Assembly: GCF_945882965.1 (NCBI RefSeq)
Contig: NZ_CAMCWY010000004.1
Span: 1 to 64,000 of the forward strand
Direction: 5' to 3'
Length of the DNA: 64,000 nt
DNA from: Sphingorhabdus sp. EL138
GTDB lineage: Bacteria; Pseudomonadota; Alphaproteobacteria; Sphingomonadales; Sphingomonadaceae
Part shown: positions 36,343-44,372 of the stretch, piece after piece
How the letters are laid out: every line of letters begins with the position of its first letter
Position numbering within the stretch: the stretch's first letter is position 1
Notes under the pieces: generated by a model
Told to the model about the DNA's origin: nothing
The model's input: the letters and a program-made list of their open reading frames with translations, nothing else
Database searches by the model: none
Position numbers and translations under genes: made by a program

Positions 36343-37518
36343 TCATGCTGCCTCTCGTTTTTCGGAAATGGCGTCTGCGTATGTCCGGAACAGTTCGACA
36401 AAATGATCGTCGAGTGTCCGTGCCGAGGCCGCTGCGCAGTGGGCGGCAGATCGGAGTTGATGTTGATCGCGATCCAATAGGCGCTCAATCGCTAAAGCGG
36501 CGTCGTGCGCGTTGCCCGGCGTATATATTTCGCTAAAACTAGGATGGGCTATATCGGCGACTGCGCCCGCATTCGGGAGGACCAGAGGTAGCCCTGAAGC
36601 CAGAGCCTCCGAGGCGACGAGTCCAAAAGTTTCTGCGGACGAACCATGCACCAGCGCATCGCAACTTGCCATTATGGTCGCCAGCGCCGTGCGATTGCGG
36701 ACAGGTTCGAGCAACTGGATATGCGGGTTGCCATTTACATGTTCAATGACCGATGCCTGCTGATGGCCGTTGCCGATCAATACCAAGCCTACCGGACGTT
36801 TTGCGGCGACGCGCGCCACAGCATCAATGACGCAAGGCCAGCGTTTTTCAGGGGTATGGCGTCCAATACCGAGTAACAATGTGCCCGTATCGGGCAAGTT
36901 ACAGCGCGCCAACAAGTCCCGGCGGACGGAAAGATGCCTTCTATCCGGGGAGAAAACCCCTGCATCTACGCCCATGGAGATATTTACCGCGCCGGAGATG
37001 CCACCACTGGTCATCCTGTGTTCAAGGCTTGGCGACGCGCATATGGTATAGTCAAAGCTGTTGCACATGCGTCGGAGATAACGCCAGAACCATTCAAACT
37101 GCCGATCAATGGCATCGCGTGAGGCAACGGTGTCAAACCAGCGATATGCCCATGCCGACAGCGCGTCATGATGCATGAATATTGATCGCAGCGCCTTGCC
37201 CTGCCAACTGCGGGCAATCCATGCCCCGCGCCATGGGGAGGATGCCTCAAGCACATCGGGTTGTTCTGCGTCCAAAATGGCGTGAACCGGGGCGGCGTTC
37301 CAGAACATGCCGTATTTTTTGTCAAAGGGAAGCGGGGGCGCTTTTACGTAAATAATCCGGCACCCGTTTCCATATTCGACGACTTCGTCGTTATGGCCGG
37401 GCGCAATCACGGTTATGGCATGTCCAAGCCGCGCACCAATTTCGAGCTTTGCGTGGATATAGGTCCGAACGCCGCCACCTTCCGGTGCGTAAAATTCGCA
37501 GACATCGACTATCTTCAC
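36343..37518 (-). CDS. GT4-type glycosyltransferase
   Basis: A 391-residue GT-B glycosyltransferase (group 1). The N-terminal domain begins KIVDVCEFYAPEGGGVRTY, the usual nucleotide-sugar enzyme start with a Gly-rich acceptor loop. The C-terminal domain has LGIGRHTPEKRW, VLIGNG and the ExxxxxxE segment (SSAETFGLVASEALASG) that binds the sugar nucleotide. No membrane helices. The GTG start overlaps the TGA of the DUF2141 gene, so it is the last gene of a four-gene operon. It probably adds a sugar to a lipid or polysaccharide; acceptor unknown. Confidence 0.88.
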   Translation of the reverse strand: MKIVDVCEFYAPEGGGVRTYIHAKLEIGARLGHAITVIAPGHNDEVVEYGNGCRIIYVKAPPLPFDKKYGMFWNAAPVHAILDAEQPDVLEASSPWRGAWIARSWQGKALRSIFMHHDALSAWAYRWFDTVASRDAIDRQFEWFWRYLRRMCNSFDYTICASPSLEHRMTSGGISGAVNISMGVDAGVFSPDRRHLSVRRDLLARCNLPDTGTLLLGIGRHTPEKRWPCVIDAVARVAAKRPVGLVLIGNGHQQASVIEHVNGNPHIQLLEPVRNRTALATIMASCDALVHGSSAETFGLVASEALASGLPLVLPNAGAVADIAHPSFSEIYTPGNAHDAALAIERLLDRDQHQLRSAAHCAAASARTLDDHFVELFRTYADAISEKREAA

Positions 37519-38060
37519 GGCTGGCTCTCCGCCGTTTGGTTTTTGATGGGGCCAATACCAATGCCTTGGCGATATTTCATGACGATTGAGATGGACCGCA
37601 CACCCGGTCCAACCGCAAGTGCAACTGCCTTTACCTTTGGCTTACTAAAGCCCAGCTTGGGATTGTTGGCGAAACCAACGCCATCACCCGAAAGACCAAA
37701 CTTTCCATTATCGTCACGATCATGCAGCAGCGCCAAAGCATATCGTCCGGGCCCCGGCGCGCGAATGCATATCGAAACGGGGCCAGCGCTCGGTATAGTC
37801 ATCGGCACGCGGCGAAACGGTTTGCCAGCCGCGATTAAAACCTTGTCGCTTTGAAGGAAATCAGTATCATTTTCGGGGTAAAGCTCAAGGATGAGCTTAC
37901 CTTTGCGGTCCTTTAAGCCAATAACGCTCACGTTTACCGCAGGGCCGGACTCTGACGCCCGGCAATCCGCGCCATTGCGCCCGCGTTCCGCCTTGGGTGG
38001 TATGACAGCGTAGGCAGTCATGGACCACCCAAGGGCTCCGATTGCTAAAATATACTTCAT
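37515..38060 (-). CDS. DUF2141 periplasmic protein
   Basis: A 181-residue exported protein. The signal peptide is about residues 1-18 (ending TAYA). The mature part has the DUF2141 pattern: VSVIGLKDRKGKLILELYPEND, PGRYALALLHDRDDNGKFGLSGDGVGFANNP and a final strand. The family is predicted to be a beta-sandwich in the periplasm with no known biochemical role. Its start overlaps the stop of the membrane protein gene and its stop overlaps the start of the GT4 gene, four bases each. The conserved cysteines (C33, C98) may form a disulfide. Confidence 0.85.
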   Translation of the reverse strand: MKYILAIGALGWSMTAYAVIPPKAERGRNGADCRASESGPAVNVSVIGLKDRKGKLILELYPENDTDFLQSDKVLIAAGKPFRRVPMTIPSAGPVSICIRAPGPGRYALALLHDRDDNGKFGLSGDGVGFANNPKLGFSKPKVKAVALAVGPGVRSISIVMKYRQGIGIGPIKNQTAESQP

Positions 38061-38992
38061 GACGATTTGGCCTTTTTGGGGAACACGCTTGTATCTGGCG
38101 AAACCAGCGCAAGGGCGCCTAATGTTGCGGCGACCAAGACATGCATTGCCAACATCGTGGACGCAGTTAGAGTGATCAGCGTTGAAACCGCGCTGTCCTG
38201 GCCGACTAAGAATATCGCGATGACTGCGAACAGGGCTTCCTTATTGGGGAAAAACGGTAAGCGTCCGACAAGTAACCGGATCATTGACAGGACCAACCAA
38301 AAGCCAAAATGCGGTCCCGGTAAAATTATGAACCACAACAAGGCACATAAAAGTACGCCTGCCGATAATCGAACGATATGAACCCCAAAGATCCACCAAA
38401 GCTGCGGGCGCTCAAGCGTGAAAACGCGACGCGAAAACAGCAATATTAGGAACGATGACATCAACATGATGGCAGCAAAGGTGACCGATTCATCGCTATA
38501 TTGACCAAGATTTAGCTGCGATATCAGGGGGTAAGTGAGAAGCAACAGGAGCAACGCGACGAGGTTTGCCGCTAACGCTGACAGGATGTTGACGTCCTTA
38601 ATCGCTCCAAAGGGCGCTGCGCTTAGCTCCGTTCGTTTACGCGCCCATAGATAAAAATAGACTTCACCCGAATAGGATATGAGCACTTCATTGCCGATGC
38701 GTTTGGCAAGAAGGATGAGAAATCCCGAAGCAGGCAATGCCCACAGGCGCCGAAATATGATCCAGTCGGCAATGGGCAATGCGAAATATAATGCCAGTAA
38801 CACGGGCAAAAACCATAGATTTTGCGGTAAGGCATTTTGCAACTGCTTAGCGTCGATCTGTCCGAGTTGAAACACGATGGCGATCAGCAAAGCAGCGGAC
38901 AGGATACGCGACAGCCAGGTTGACCACAGCTTTCGCTCCGGCTGTAACGTCGGCAAATCCAGATGTGCCAACGGCGCAGTGGTCAATGTCAC
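38057..38992 (-). CDS. Multi-pass membrane protein, LPG-synthase-TM-like
   Basis: A 311-residue protein with about seven to eight hydrophobic segments (roughly 26-46, 57-77, 131-150, 166-186, 200-220, 222-245, 250-270, 276-298) and a basic Lys/Ser end. The overall shape resembles the membrane domain found in lysylphosphatidylglycerol synthase and related lipid-handling proteins, but this is an impression and no catalytic domain is present. Between two glycosyltransferases it could transport or present a lipid acceptor. The GTG start overlaps the TGA of the GT2 gene. Confidence 0.72.
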   Translation of the reverse strand: MTLTTAPLAHLDLPTLQPERKLWSTWLSRILSAALLIAIVFQLGQIDAKQLQNALPQNLWFLPVLLALYFALPIADWIIFRRLWALPASGFLILLAKRIGNEVLISYSGEVYFYLWARKRTELSAAPFGAIKDVNILSALAANLVALLLLLLTYPLISQLNLGQYSDESVTFAAIMLMSSFLILLFSRRVFTLERPQLWWIFGVHIVRLSAGVLLCALLWFIILPGPHFGFWLVLSMIRLLVGRLPFFPNKEALFAVIAIFLVGQDSAVSTLITLTASTMLAMHVLVAATLGALALVSPDTSVFPKKAKSS

Positions 38993-39762
38993 GCGGCGAC
39001 CCAGTTGCGTTCACGCAGAACGGTGTCGCGCTGCCCACGCGCATCGAACCTATTGGCCAAAAACTGGTAGAAGAAATCATGCTGCCGTGAACGCGGTGTC
39101 AAATGGTACGTCAGACGCTCCACCAGCGTCCAACGCACATTGCGGCGATCAACGCGCCGATCAGATGTCGTGCACCATAATCGGGAATGATAAATTTGAC
39201 GTCCCAGTTTTAGCACACGATGCATAAGCTCATGGTCTTTTAAAACATACGGCCACAACAAGGGATCATAGCCGCCCGCGGCCTTTAATGCTTCTGTGCG
39301 GAACATCTGCGCAGCACCGCTGGTATGGTTTTGATGTGGTAACATGCGTGCCACGAGCAAGCGGTGTACCATGCTCCCTAGGCCCGCGAAAAATGGCTCG
39401 CGGCGCAGATACGCGCATGCCGCAACATAATTCATGCCCTTTGAGTCAAACAGGCGCGTCGCTGTAAAAAGATAATGCGGCGGATAGTAAGTATCTGCAT
39501 CACAAACCGCCGTGAATTCAGTCTCAACTGCGGCTATTCCGGTTTGCAAGGCATAGACCTGGCCCGGCCGGGGTTCCTGCAAATATGTTACGTTGCCTTG
39601 ATAATCCGCGAGTTGGACGCGCGCTTTATCAATGCAGCCGTCGGTCGAACCGTTGTCGACAATGATCAAATCAAAAGCTGTCGTTTGCGCCGTTACCGAC
39701 TCTAACATCTGCGGGAGAAAGTCGGCCTCATTATATACAGGTATGACAATCGACCAGCGCAC
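38989..39762 (-). CDS. GT2-type glycosyltransferase
   Basis: A 257-residue GT-A enzyme. The N-terminus SIVIPVYNEADFLPQMLESV and VDNGSTDG are GT2 hallmarks; the metal-binding DxD is DAD in AVCDADTYYPP. A later GGYDPLLWPYVLKDHELMHR segment fits the ED/ catalytic-base region. Weakly hydrophobic patches may let it associate with the membrane. It is the first gene of the operon; the start is a GTG at 39762. The acceptor is unknown. Confidence 0.87.
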   Translation of the reverse strand: MRWSIVIPVYNEADFLPQMLESVTAQTTAFDLIIVDNGSTDGCIDKARVQLADYQGNVTYLQEPRPGQVYALQTGIAAVETEFTAVCDADTYYPPHYLFTATRLFDSKGMNYVAACAYLRREPFFAGLGSMVHRLLVARMLPHQNHTSGAAQMFRTEALKAAGGYDPLLWPYVLKDHELMHRVLKLGRQIYHSRLWCTTSDRRVDRRNVRWTLVERLTYHLTPRSRQHDFFYQFLANRFDARGQRDTVLRERNWVAA

Positions 39763-40114
39763 AAGCTACCCCTGACTAATCCCCCCGGCTATCAAGCTCA
39801 TTTACAAAATTACGGTGTCAGAACGGCGTCAAATTTATGACGATTAGAATTATTTGGTGTCACAAACACTTTAGCAGCGTTCTGCTCTGTTTAATTTTGT
39901 TGGGACAATGATCCTGCTACCTTAAGCGTGCCCGATTTAGAAAATGTTCGGCAAATGCCGTCTTTCTTTGCTTAAACGAATGGTAGCAGAACGTCCGCAT
40001 GCCAGCCGTAGTTGCGATCTACGCCCGACGGGGCAGACCTTTCTGCCGTCTTGGCGGTTTCGGTCACAATTATCTTCAATTCCGGAAGATAGCCGCGCAT
40101 GCAATGGGACAGAC
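39763..40114. other. Intergenic region, GT operon / TMEM175-like gene
   Basis: About 350 bases. It contains the promoter region of the leftward operon and the leader of the rightward gene. An open frame runs through 39944-40114 in phase with the TMEM175-like gene, but its translation is low-complexity and unlike any family, so I treat it as leader. Confidence 0.45.
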
Positions 40115-40801
40115 TTGACCTTAAAAACTCAACTGGACGACCGTCCGCGTCTTGATGAACATCCCGGTGACGGTGTCACGCGTGGTTCAACAAGAATGGA
40201 AATCTTTGCCGACGCCGTGTTCGCTATCGCTTTCACGCCTCCAATTGTTGAAATAACCCTGCCCGAAGTCGGTTCTGACCTTGGACGGCAATTGCTTGCA
40301 CTTTGGCCGTCTTATTTGGGCTATGCATTATCGACATTGGTAATCGGAACATATTGGGTCCAGCATCACTTTGCCGGCGCTCTTTTCCGCACAACGGGGC
40401 ATCGCTTTTTGTTAGCAACACTCATTTTTGTAGCTGCTATCGCCTCTATAGCTATCCCAACACGCGCCTTTGCAGAGCATATTCAGGATCCAATTGATCG
40501 GGTCGTTGGCGCAAAATTCTATGCCGTTGCACTTGCCGCAACTTCGGTCATATGGTGGTTCAGATGGCGAACCGCGCGCGTAACGGGTGATCTGGATGAA
40601 CGGCTTGACGCCGCCTACGTCATCCGGCTTGACCAACATTATTTGCGCGAAGCCGCCGCCATGGTTGTTGCCGCTATTTTAGTGTTTTTCAGTTGGGAAC
40701 TCGGCCTTGCGCTGGCCGGCGCGACAACGCTGTATCAACTGCGTCCCCCCGAAACGCCACTTTATGTAAATCAGGCGCCAGTTATCGAGGAAGAACTTTA
40801 G
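40115..40801 (+). CDS. TMEM175-like (DUF1211) membrane protein
   Basis: A membrane protein of about 228 residues with five to six hydrophobic segments. The signature RMEIFADAVFAIAFT near its start matches the RxxxFSDxVFAIAxT filter-helix motif of bacterial TMEM175 potassium channels, but with alanine in place of the serine in FSD. A second family block, YWVQHHFAGALFRTTGHRFLLATLIF, follows. The start is uncertain: I use a TTG at 40115, giving a family-like length; the open frame extends to 39944. The stop lies 4 bases before the second 265-bp repeat. Confidence 0.7.
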   Translation: MTLKTQLDDRPRLDEHPGDGVTRGSTRMEIFADAVFAIAFTPPIVEITLPEVGSDLGRQLLALWPSYLGYALSTLVIGTYWVQHHFAGALFRTTGHRFLLATLIFVAAIASIAIPTRAFAEHIQDPIDRVVGAKFYAVALAATSVIWWFRWRTARVTGDLDERLDAAYVIRLDQHYLREAAAMVVAAILVFFSWELGLALAGATTLYQLRPPETPLYVNQAPVIEEEL

Positions 40802-40805
40802 AAAC

Positions 40806-41070
40806 AGGGTCAGGACCACTTAAATCCACCTTCGCGGTTTGAGGCCATTTTGTTCAGTGCAAGGCGGCAAGGCGCAGGCTTAGTGGTTCTAAGTCTAGCT
40901 TTGCCAACGCGGCAATGGACAAAATGTGTCAAATCCGAAGGACGCCAAAATGGCTTCGATCTCAAAACAAAATGCCCTCGCAGGCAGAATGACTGCCTGC
41001 GGCGGACATTTTCCTGCGATATCTTTGCCATTTTGACGCCGCGAAGGTGGATTTAAGTGGTCCTGACCCT
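40806..41070. repeat. 265-bp inverted-terminus repeat, copy B
   Basis: Same length as the element at 20011-20275 and about 95 percent identical in reverse orientation. The terminal inverted repeat is perfect over about 32 bases here, beginning AGGGTCAGGACC and ending GGTCCTGACCCT. It contains the same hairpin core GCAGGCAGAATGACTGCCTGC-type stem. The open frames inside are spurious. It lies right after the stop of the TMEM175-like gene. Confidence 0.87.
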
Positions 41071-41389
41071 AAGTCTATATCGACATTACCCAGCCTGCTT
41101 GCACGCCGCAAATGTTGCCGATCACTGCCATGGTTCAACGCCTGCGTCATTCAGAAGAGGACGCTACGGTTAACCAGAACACGGCATTGGCTTAACAAAG
41201 CCACCAAAAGACTGACCCCCGGCTGTTATCGGCGCAAGCCATGTTGCATTGATGTTGCACGGAGCAGCCGAGACTGATCGTAATTGCCCGGAAACGCACA
41301 GAATTGACTAGGGAACGCAACAAACGCTGACGCGAGCGTTCCTCAATGCCGTTACCTAATAACACGCAATGAAATCAGAATTTTTAAGA
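41071..41389. other. Gene-free stretch between the repeat and tRNA-Gln
   Basis: About 320 bases with no credible ORF. A GGAACGC/GCGTTCC hairpin sits at about 41313-41343, but no T run follows it on the tRNA strand. I see nothing else in it. Confidence 0.45.
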
Positions 41390-41463
41390 TGGTTCCCCGG
41401 TAAGGATTCGAACCTCAATAGACGGAGTCAGAGTCCGTAGTCTTACCGTTAGACGACCGGGGA
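41390..41463 (-). tRNA. tRNA-Gln (anticodon CUG)
   Basis: On the minus strand, a 74-base cloverleaf including an encoded CCA (41392-41390). Acceptor arms TCCCCGG/CCGGGGA, anticodon stem ACGGA/TCCGT around a CTCTGAC loop (anticodon CTG), and T arm with GGTTCGAATCC. The discriminator base is A. It decodes CAG. Confidence 0.95.
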
Positions 41464-41632
41464 GCGAGGGGTGGGCGTATATGCCCGTGGCCATGTCCGG
41501 TCAACCCGCTGAATCGGGCGGTTGCGGGGGGTGTTCAAAAATCTTGAATCTTTGTCTCTGTGCGCGTAGCGTCACGTTCAGGTACCGGCGGCACATCCGC
41601 CCGGATAGAAAATAAAAAGTGAGTTATCGGCC

Positions 41633-42817
41633 ATGGGCGAAAATGTCGCGCCATCGCCGCAAAAAGGACGCGGACGAAAACGTAAAAAACCGTCCCGTCA
41701 CAAAAATGCGGCACCCAAGGCTGCAACGCTGCAGCAGGCTTCGGCCCATGGCGCAGCGCGTCCCGACACCCCAAAGACTGCGCCTTCGGCCAGCAACGGC
41801 AGGCCGCAGGGTGACAAGGTTGCTTCGCGCCGAAATTGGCTTGAACGGACAGCCTATGCCGCGCTTGACCTTGGCACCAATAATTGCCGGTTGCTGATCG
41901 CGCGGGCAGGTGGCGACGATTTTACGGTCGTGGACGCGTTTTCGCGTGTTGTCAGGCTGGGCGAGGGCATGACCTCCACTGGCCGAATGAGCGAGGAGGC
42001 CATGGACCGTGCGGTTGAAGCATTAACCGTATGTGCGGAAAAGCTGAAAAAACGCAATGTGGTGCTGGCCCGTTCTGTTGCGACCGAGGCCTGCCGCCAA
42101 GCGGAGAACGGGGCACAGTTTATCGAACGGGTGAAGCGAGAGACTGGCATTCACCTCGACATCATTAGTCCAAAGGAAGAAGCGCGGCTGGCGGTTATGG
42201 GCTGTTACGCTCTTTTGGAAGATGGCGCCGGACCTGCGCTGATTTTCGATATTGGCGGTGGGTCAACCGAGTTGGTGCTTGTGTCGACAAAAAATGTGAT
42301 ACCTGAAATCCTCGATTGGGTGAGCGTGCCTTGGGGCGTCGTCTCGCTTACGGAAAGCGAACGCGCAGAAGGCGACAGTCCGGAACAATTAAGGGCAAGC
42401 TACCAATCCATGCGGGACCAAGTCATGGCCAGCTTTGCCGACTTTGCAGCCCGCTTGCCCGAAGATGGCGGCGACCGCCGCCTGTTGGGGACATCAGGAA
42501 CGGTCACAACGCTCGCCAGCGTCTATTTGAAGCTTAACAGTTATGACCGGCGAGCCGTAGACGGTTTGCATCTCCAGACTTCTGCTATGCGCGATATCAG
42601 CCGCGAACTGGCACATCGCAACATTGCCGGACGCGCTGAGTTTCCGACCATTGGCCATGAGCGGGCCGATTTGGTGGTCGCCGGATGTGCGATATTGGAG
42701 TCTATTTTCGACATATGGCCTGGCGAAAGGCTAGGCGTGGCAGATCGCGGCATTCGCGAAGGTATATTGCGCGCGCTGATGGCCAGCGACGCCAAGCGCC
42801 GCAATCGGCAGAATTGA
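41633..42817 (+). CDS. Ppx/GppA family exopolyphosphatase/pppGpp phosphatase
   Basis: A 394-residue member of the ASKHA Ppx/GppA group, which hydrolyses polyphosphate or pppGpp. The first ~65 residues are a Lys/Arg/Ala/Pro-rich, likely disordered extension. The domain begins ALDLGTNNCRLLIAR (phosphate 1 loop, about 77-90), followed by SVATEACRQAENG, the IFDIGGGSTELVLV loop and GTSGTVTT. It lacks the extra C-terminal domain of long Ppx proteins. It is followed after 3 bases by rlmE, so the pair is an operon. Confidence 0.9.
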   Translation: MGENVAPSPQKGRGRKRKKPSRHKNAAPKAATLQQASAHGAARPDTPKTAPSASNGRPQGDKVASRRNWLERTAYAALDLGTNNCRLLIARAGGDDFTVVDAFSRVVRLGEGMTSTGRMSEEAMDRAVEALTVCAEKLKKRNVVLARSVATEACRQAENGAQFIERVKRETGIHLDIISPKEEARLAVMGCYALLEDGAGPALIFDIGGGSTELVLVSTKNVIPEILDWVSVPWGVVSLTESERAEGDSPEQLRASYQSMRDQVMASFADFAARLPEDGGDRRLLGTSGTVTTLASVYLKLNSYDRRAVDGLHLQTSAMRDISRELAHRNIAGRAEFPTIGHERADLVVAGCAILESIFDIWPGERLGVADRGIREGILRALMASDAKRRNRQN

Positions 42818-42820
42818 GAT

Positions 42821-43507
42821 ATGGCAGATAATCTTTTCGGTGGTAAGGACTCAGGTCGGACGCTGGCTGGCAAGCAGAAAGTCAAGACCGCAAAGCGGCG
42901 GACGGCGGGATCGACTCGTTGGCTTGAGCGGCAGTTGAATGACCCTTATGTGAAGCGCGCGCATGGTGAAGGCTATCGCAGCCGTGCGGCCTATAAGCTG
43001 GTTGAGCTTGACGAAAAATTCCATATTTTGCGCGGCAAGAAAGCTGTCGTTGATCTGGGCGTCGCGCCGGGCGGTTGGGCACAAGTGGTGCGCAGGCAAC
43101 AGCCCAAGGCCGCCATTGTCGGCATTGATCTATTGCCAGTTGACCCGATTGAGGGGGTTATCCTGCTTGAGATGGACTTCATGCAGGATCGCGCGCCAGA
43201 CCGGTTGATCGCCGAACTTGGGAGTGCGCCGGACCTGATTTTGTCAGACATGGCGGCCAACACGGTCGGGCATAAACAGACCGACCATTTGCGCACCATG
43301 GGCCTGGTTGAGGCAGCGGTGGATTTTGCGATCAAGGTGCTGCTGCCTGGTGGTGATTTTGTCGCGAAGGTCTTTGCAGGCGGCACCGATCCAGCGATGC
43401 TGAGCATTCTTAAAACGAACTTCACGACGGTGAAGCATGCAAAGCCGCCAGCAAGCCGCAAGGGCTCAGTAGAATGGTATGTGATTGCGCAAGGTAAAAA
43501 GAGCTGA
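42821..43507 (+). CDS. rlmE: 23S rRNA (uridine-2'-O)-methyltransferase RlmE (RrmJ/FtsJ)
   Basis: RlmE methylates the 2'-OH of U2552 in the ribosomal A loop. The 228-residue protein has a basic N-terminus, YRSRAAYKLVELDEKF (catalytic Lys), the SAM motif VDLGVAPGGWAQ, SDMAANTVG (catalytic Asp), FVAKVF (Lys) and SVEWYV (Glu), completing the K-D-K-E tetrad. The stop TGA abuts the stop of the convergent DsbA-like gene: TGATCA encodes both stop codons. Confidence 0.95.
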   Translation: MADNLFGGKDSGRTLAGKQKVKTAKRRTAGSTRWLERQLNDPYVKRAHGEGYRSRAAYKLVELDEKFHILRGKKAVVDLGVAPGGWAQVVRRQQPKAAIVGIDLLPVDPIEGVILLEMDFMQDRAPDRLIAELGSAPDLILSDMAANTVGHKQTDHLRTMGLVEAAVDFAIKVLLPGGDFVAKVFAGGTDPAMLSILKTNFTTVKHAKPPASRKGSVEWYVIAQGKKS

Positions 43508-44332
43508 TCAGCCGTTTCGCCGGGCCTTTTCAACCGCGCGCTTCAGGGCGTCATAGCCCAAGGCACCTTCCAATATCTGGTCACCGATGATGAATGTGGG
43601 CGTGCCGTTGAAACCGATTTGCTGCATAAACGCCAAGTTGCGTTCGATCTCTTGGTTTGCTTGCGGCGAAGTAACAAAGGCGCGGGCAGCGGCTACATCC
43701 AGCCCTGCTATGCGCGCGGCGGCAGCAATATTTGCTGCATCAGCGGGGCCACCTGCGAACAAGGCATCATGAAATGCCTTGTGCTTGCCTTGGCGCGCGG
43801 CCGCAAGCGCCCATAAGGCAGCGTCCCGGCTGGATTGGCTGAGGATCGGCAATTCGCGATAGACCAAGCGGATATTGCCATCGCTTTTTAACAGGCGCTG
43901 GACATCGGGCACGCTTGCCCGGCAGAAACCGCAATTATAGTCGGTAAACTCGACAATCGTCACATCGCCATTCGGGTTTCCGGCCTCGGCACCGGGGAAG
44001 GGCTTGGCGATGTCATTTCCCACTGCGGATAAACGTTGTGTGACTTCACGCTGCTGCAAAATGGCGACGGCGTCAGTTATGATTTCTGGATTTTCAAGGA
44101 TATAGGCTCTCACCAATGCCTCTGTCGCCTTACGGTCAGCAGGCGACATGCCCGCAGCAGCAACAGCATCATCGGCAGATTTCGTTGCGTCTCCGGCAAC
44201 TGGTGCAGCATCAGAAGGGCTAACCGCGACGGCACTTGGCCAGAAAATATAGGCCGTCAAAGCAAGCAAGATGGCTAACCCCGTAACCACGGTTGCGATG
44301 ATAATCCGGCGCGTTGATGCTTGTTCGTTCAT
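43508..44332 (-). CDS. DsbA/Com1-like periplasmic thiol oxidoreductase
   Basis: A 274-residue protein anchored by one N-terminal membrane segment (about 10-31), followed by an Ala/Asp-rich linker, a helical region with repeated catalysis-type EALVRAYILENPEII (seen in Com1/ScsC/BdbD relatives) and a thioredoxin-like domain. The active site is CGFC at 134-137 and the cis-proline loop is GTPTF. It probably oxidises or isomerises disulfides in envelope proteins. Both genes on either side of its strand partner (M48 protease upstream) are also envelope quality-control type. Confidence 0.9.
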   Translation of the reverse strand: MNEQASTRRIIIATVVTGLAILLALTAYIFWPSAVAVSPSDAAPVAGDATKSADDAVAAAGMSPADRKATEALVRAYILENPEIITDAVAILQQREVTQRLSAVGNDIAKPFPGAEAGNPNGDVTIVEFTDYNCGFCRASVPDVQRLLKSDGNIRLVYRELPILSQSSRDAALWALAAARQGKHKAFHDALFAGGPADAANIAAAARIAGLDVAAARAFVTSPQANQEIERNLAFMQQIGFNGTPTFIIGDQILEGALGYDALKRAVEKARRNG

Positions 44333-44372
44333 GGACGCTGATTAGCCGCGCCGCGTGCATTGTGCCAGCAAT

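Noticed and set aside
40850-41056. Small ORF inside the second 265-bp repeat
   Set aside because: Not preserved between the two copies as a coding frame and without domain; the repeat is non-coding by all signs.
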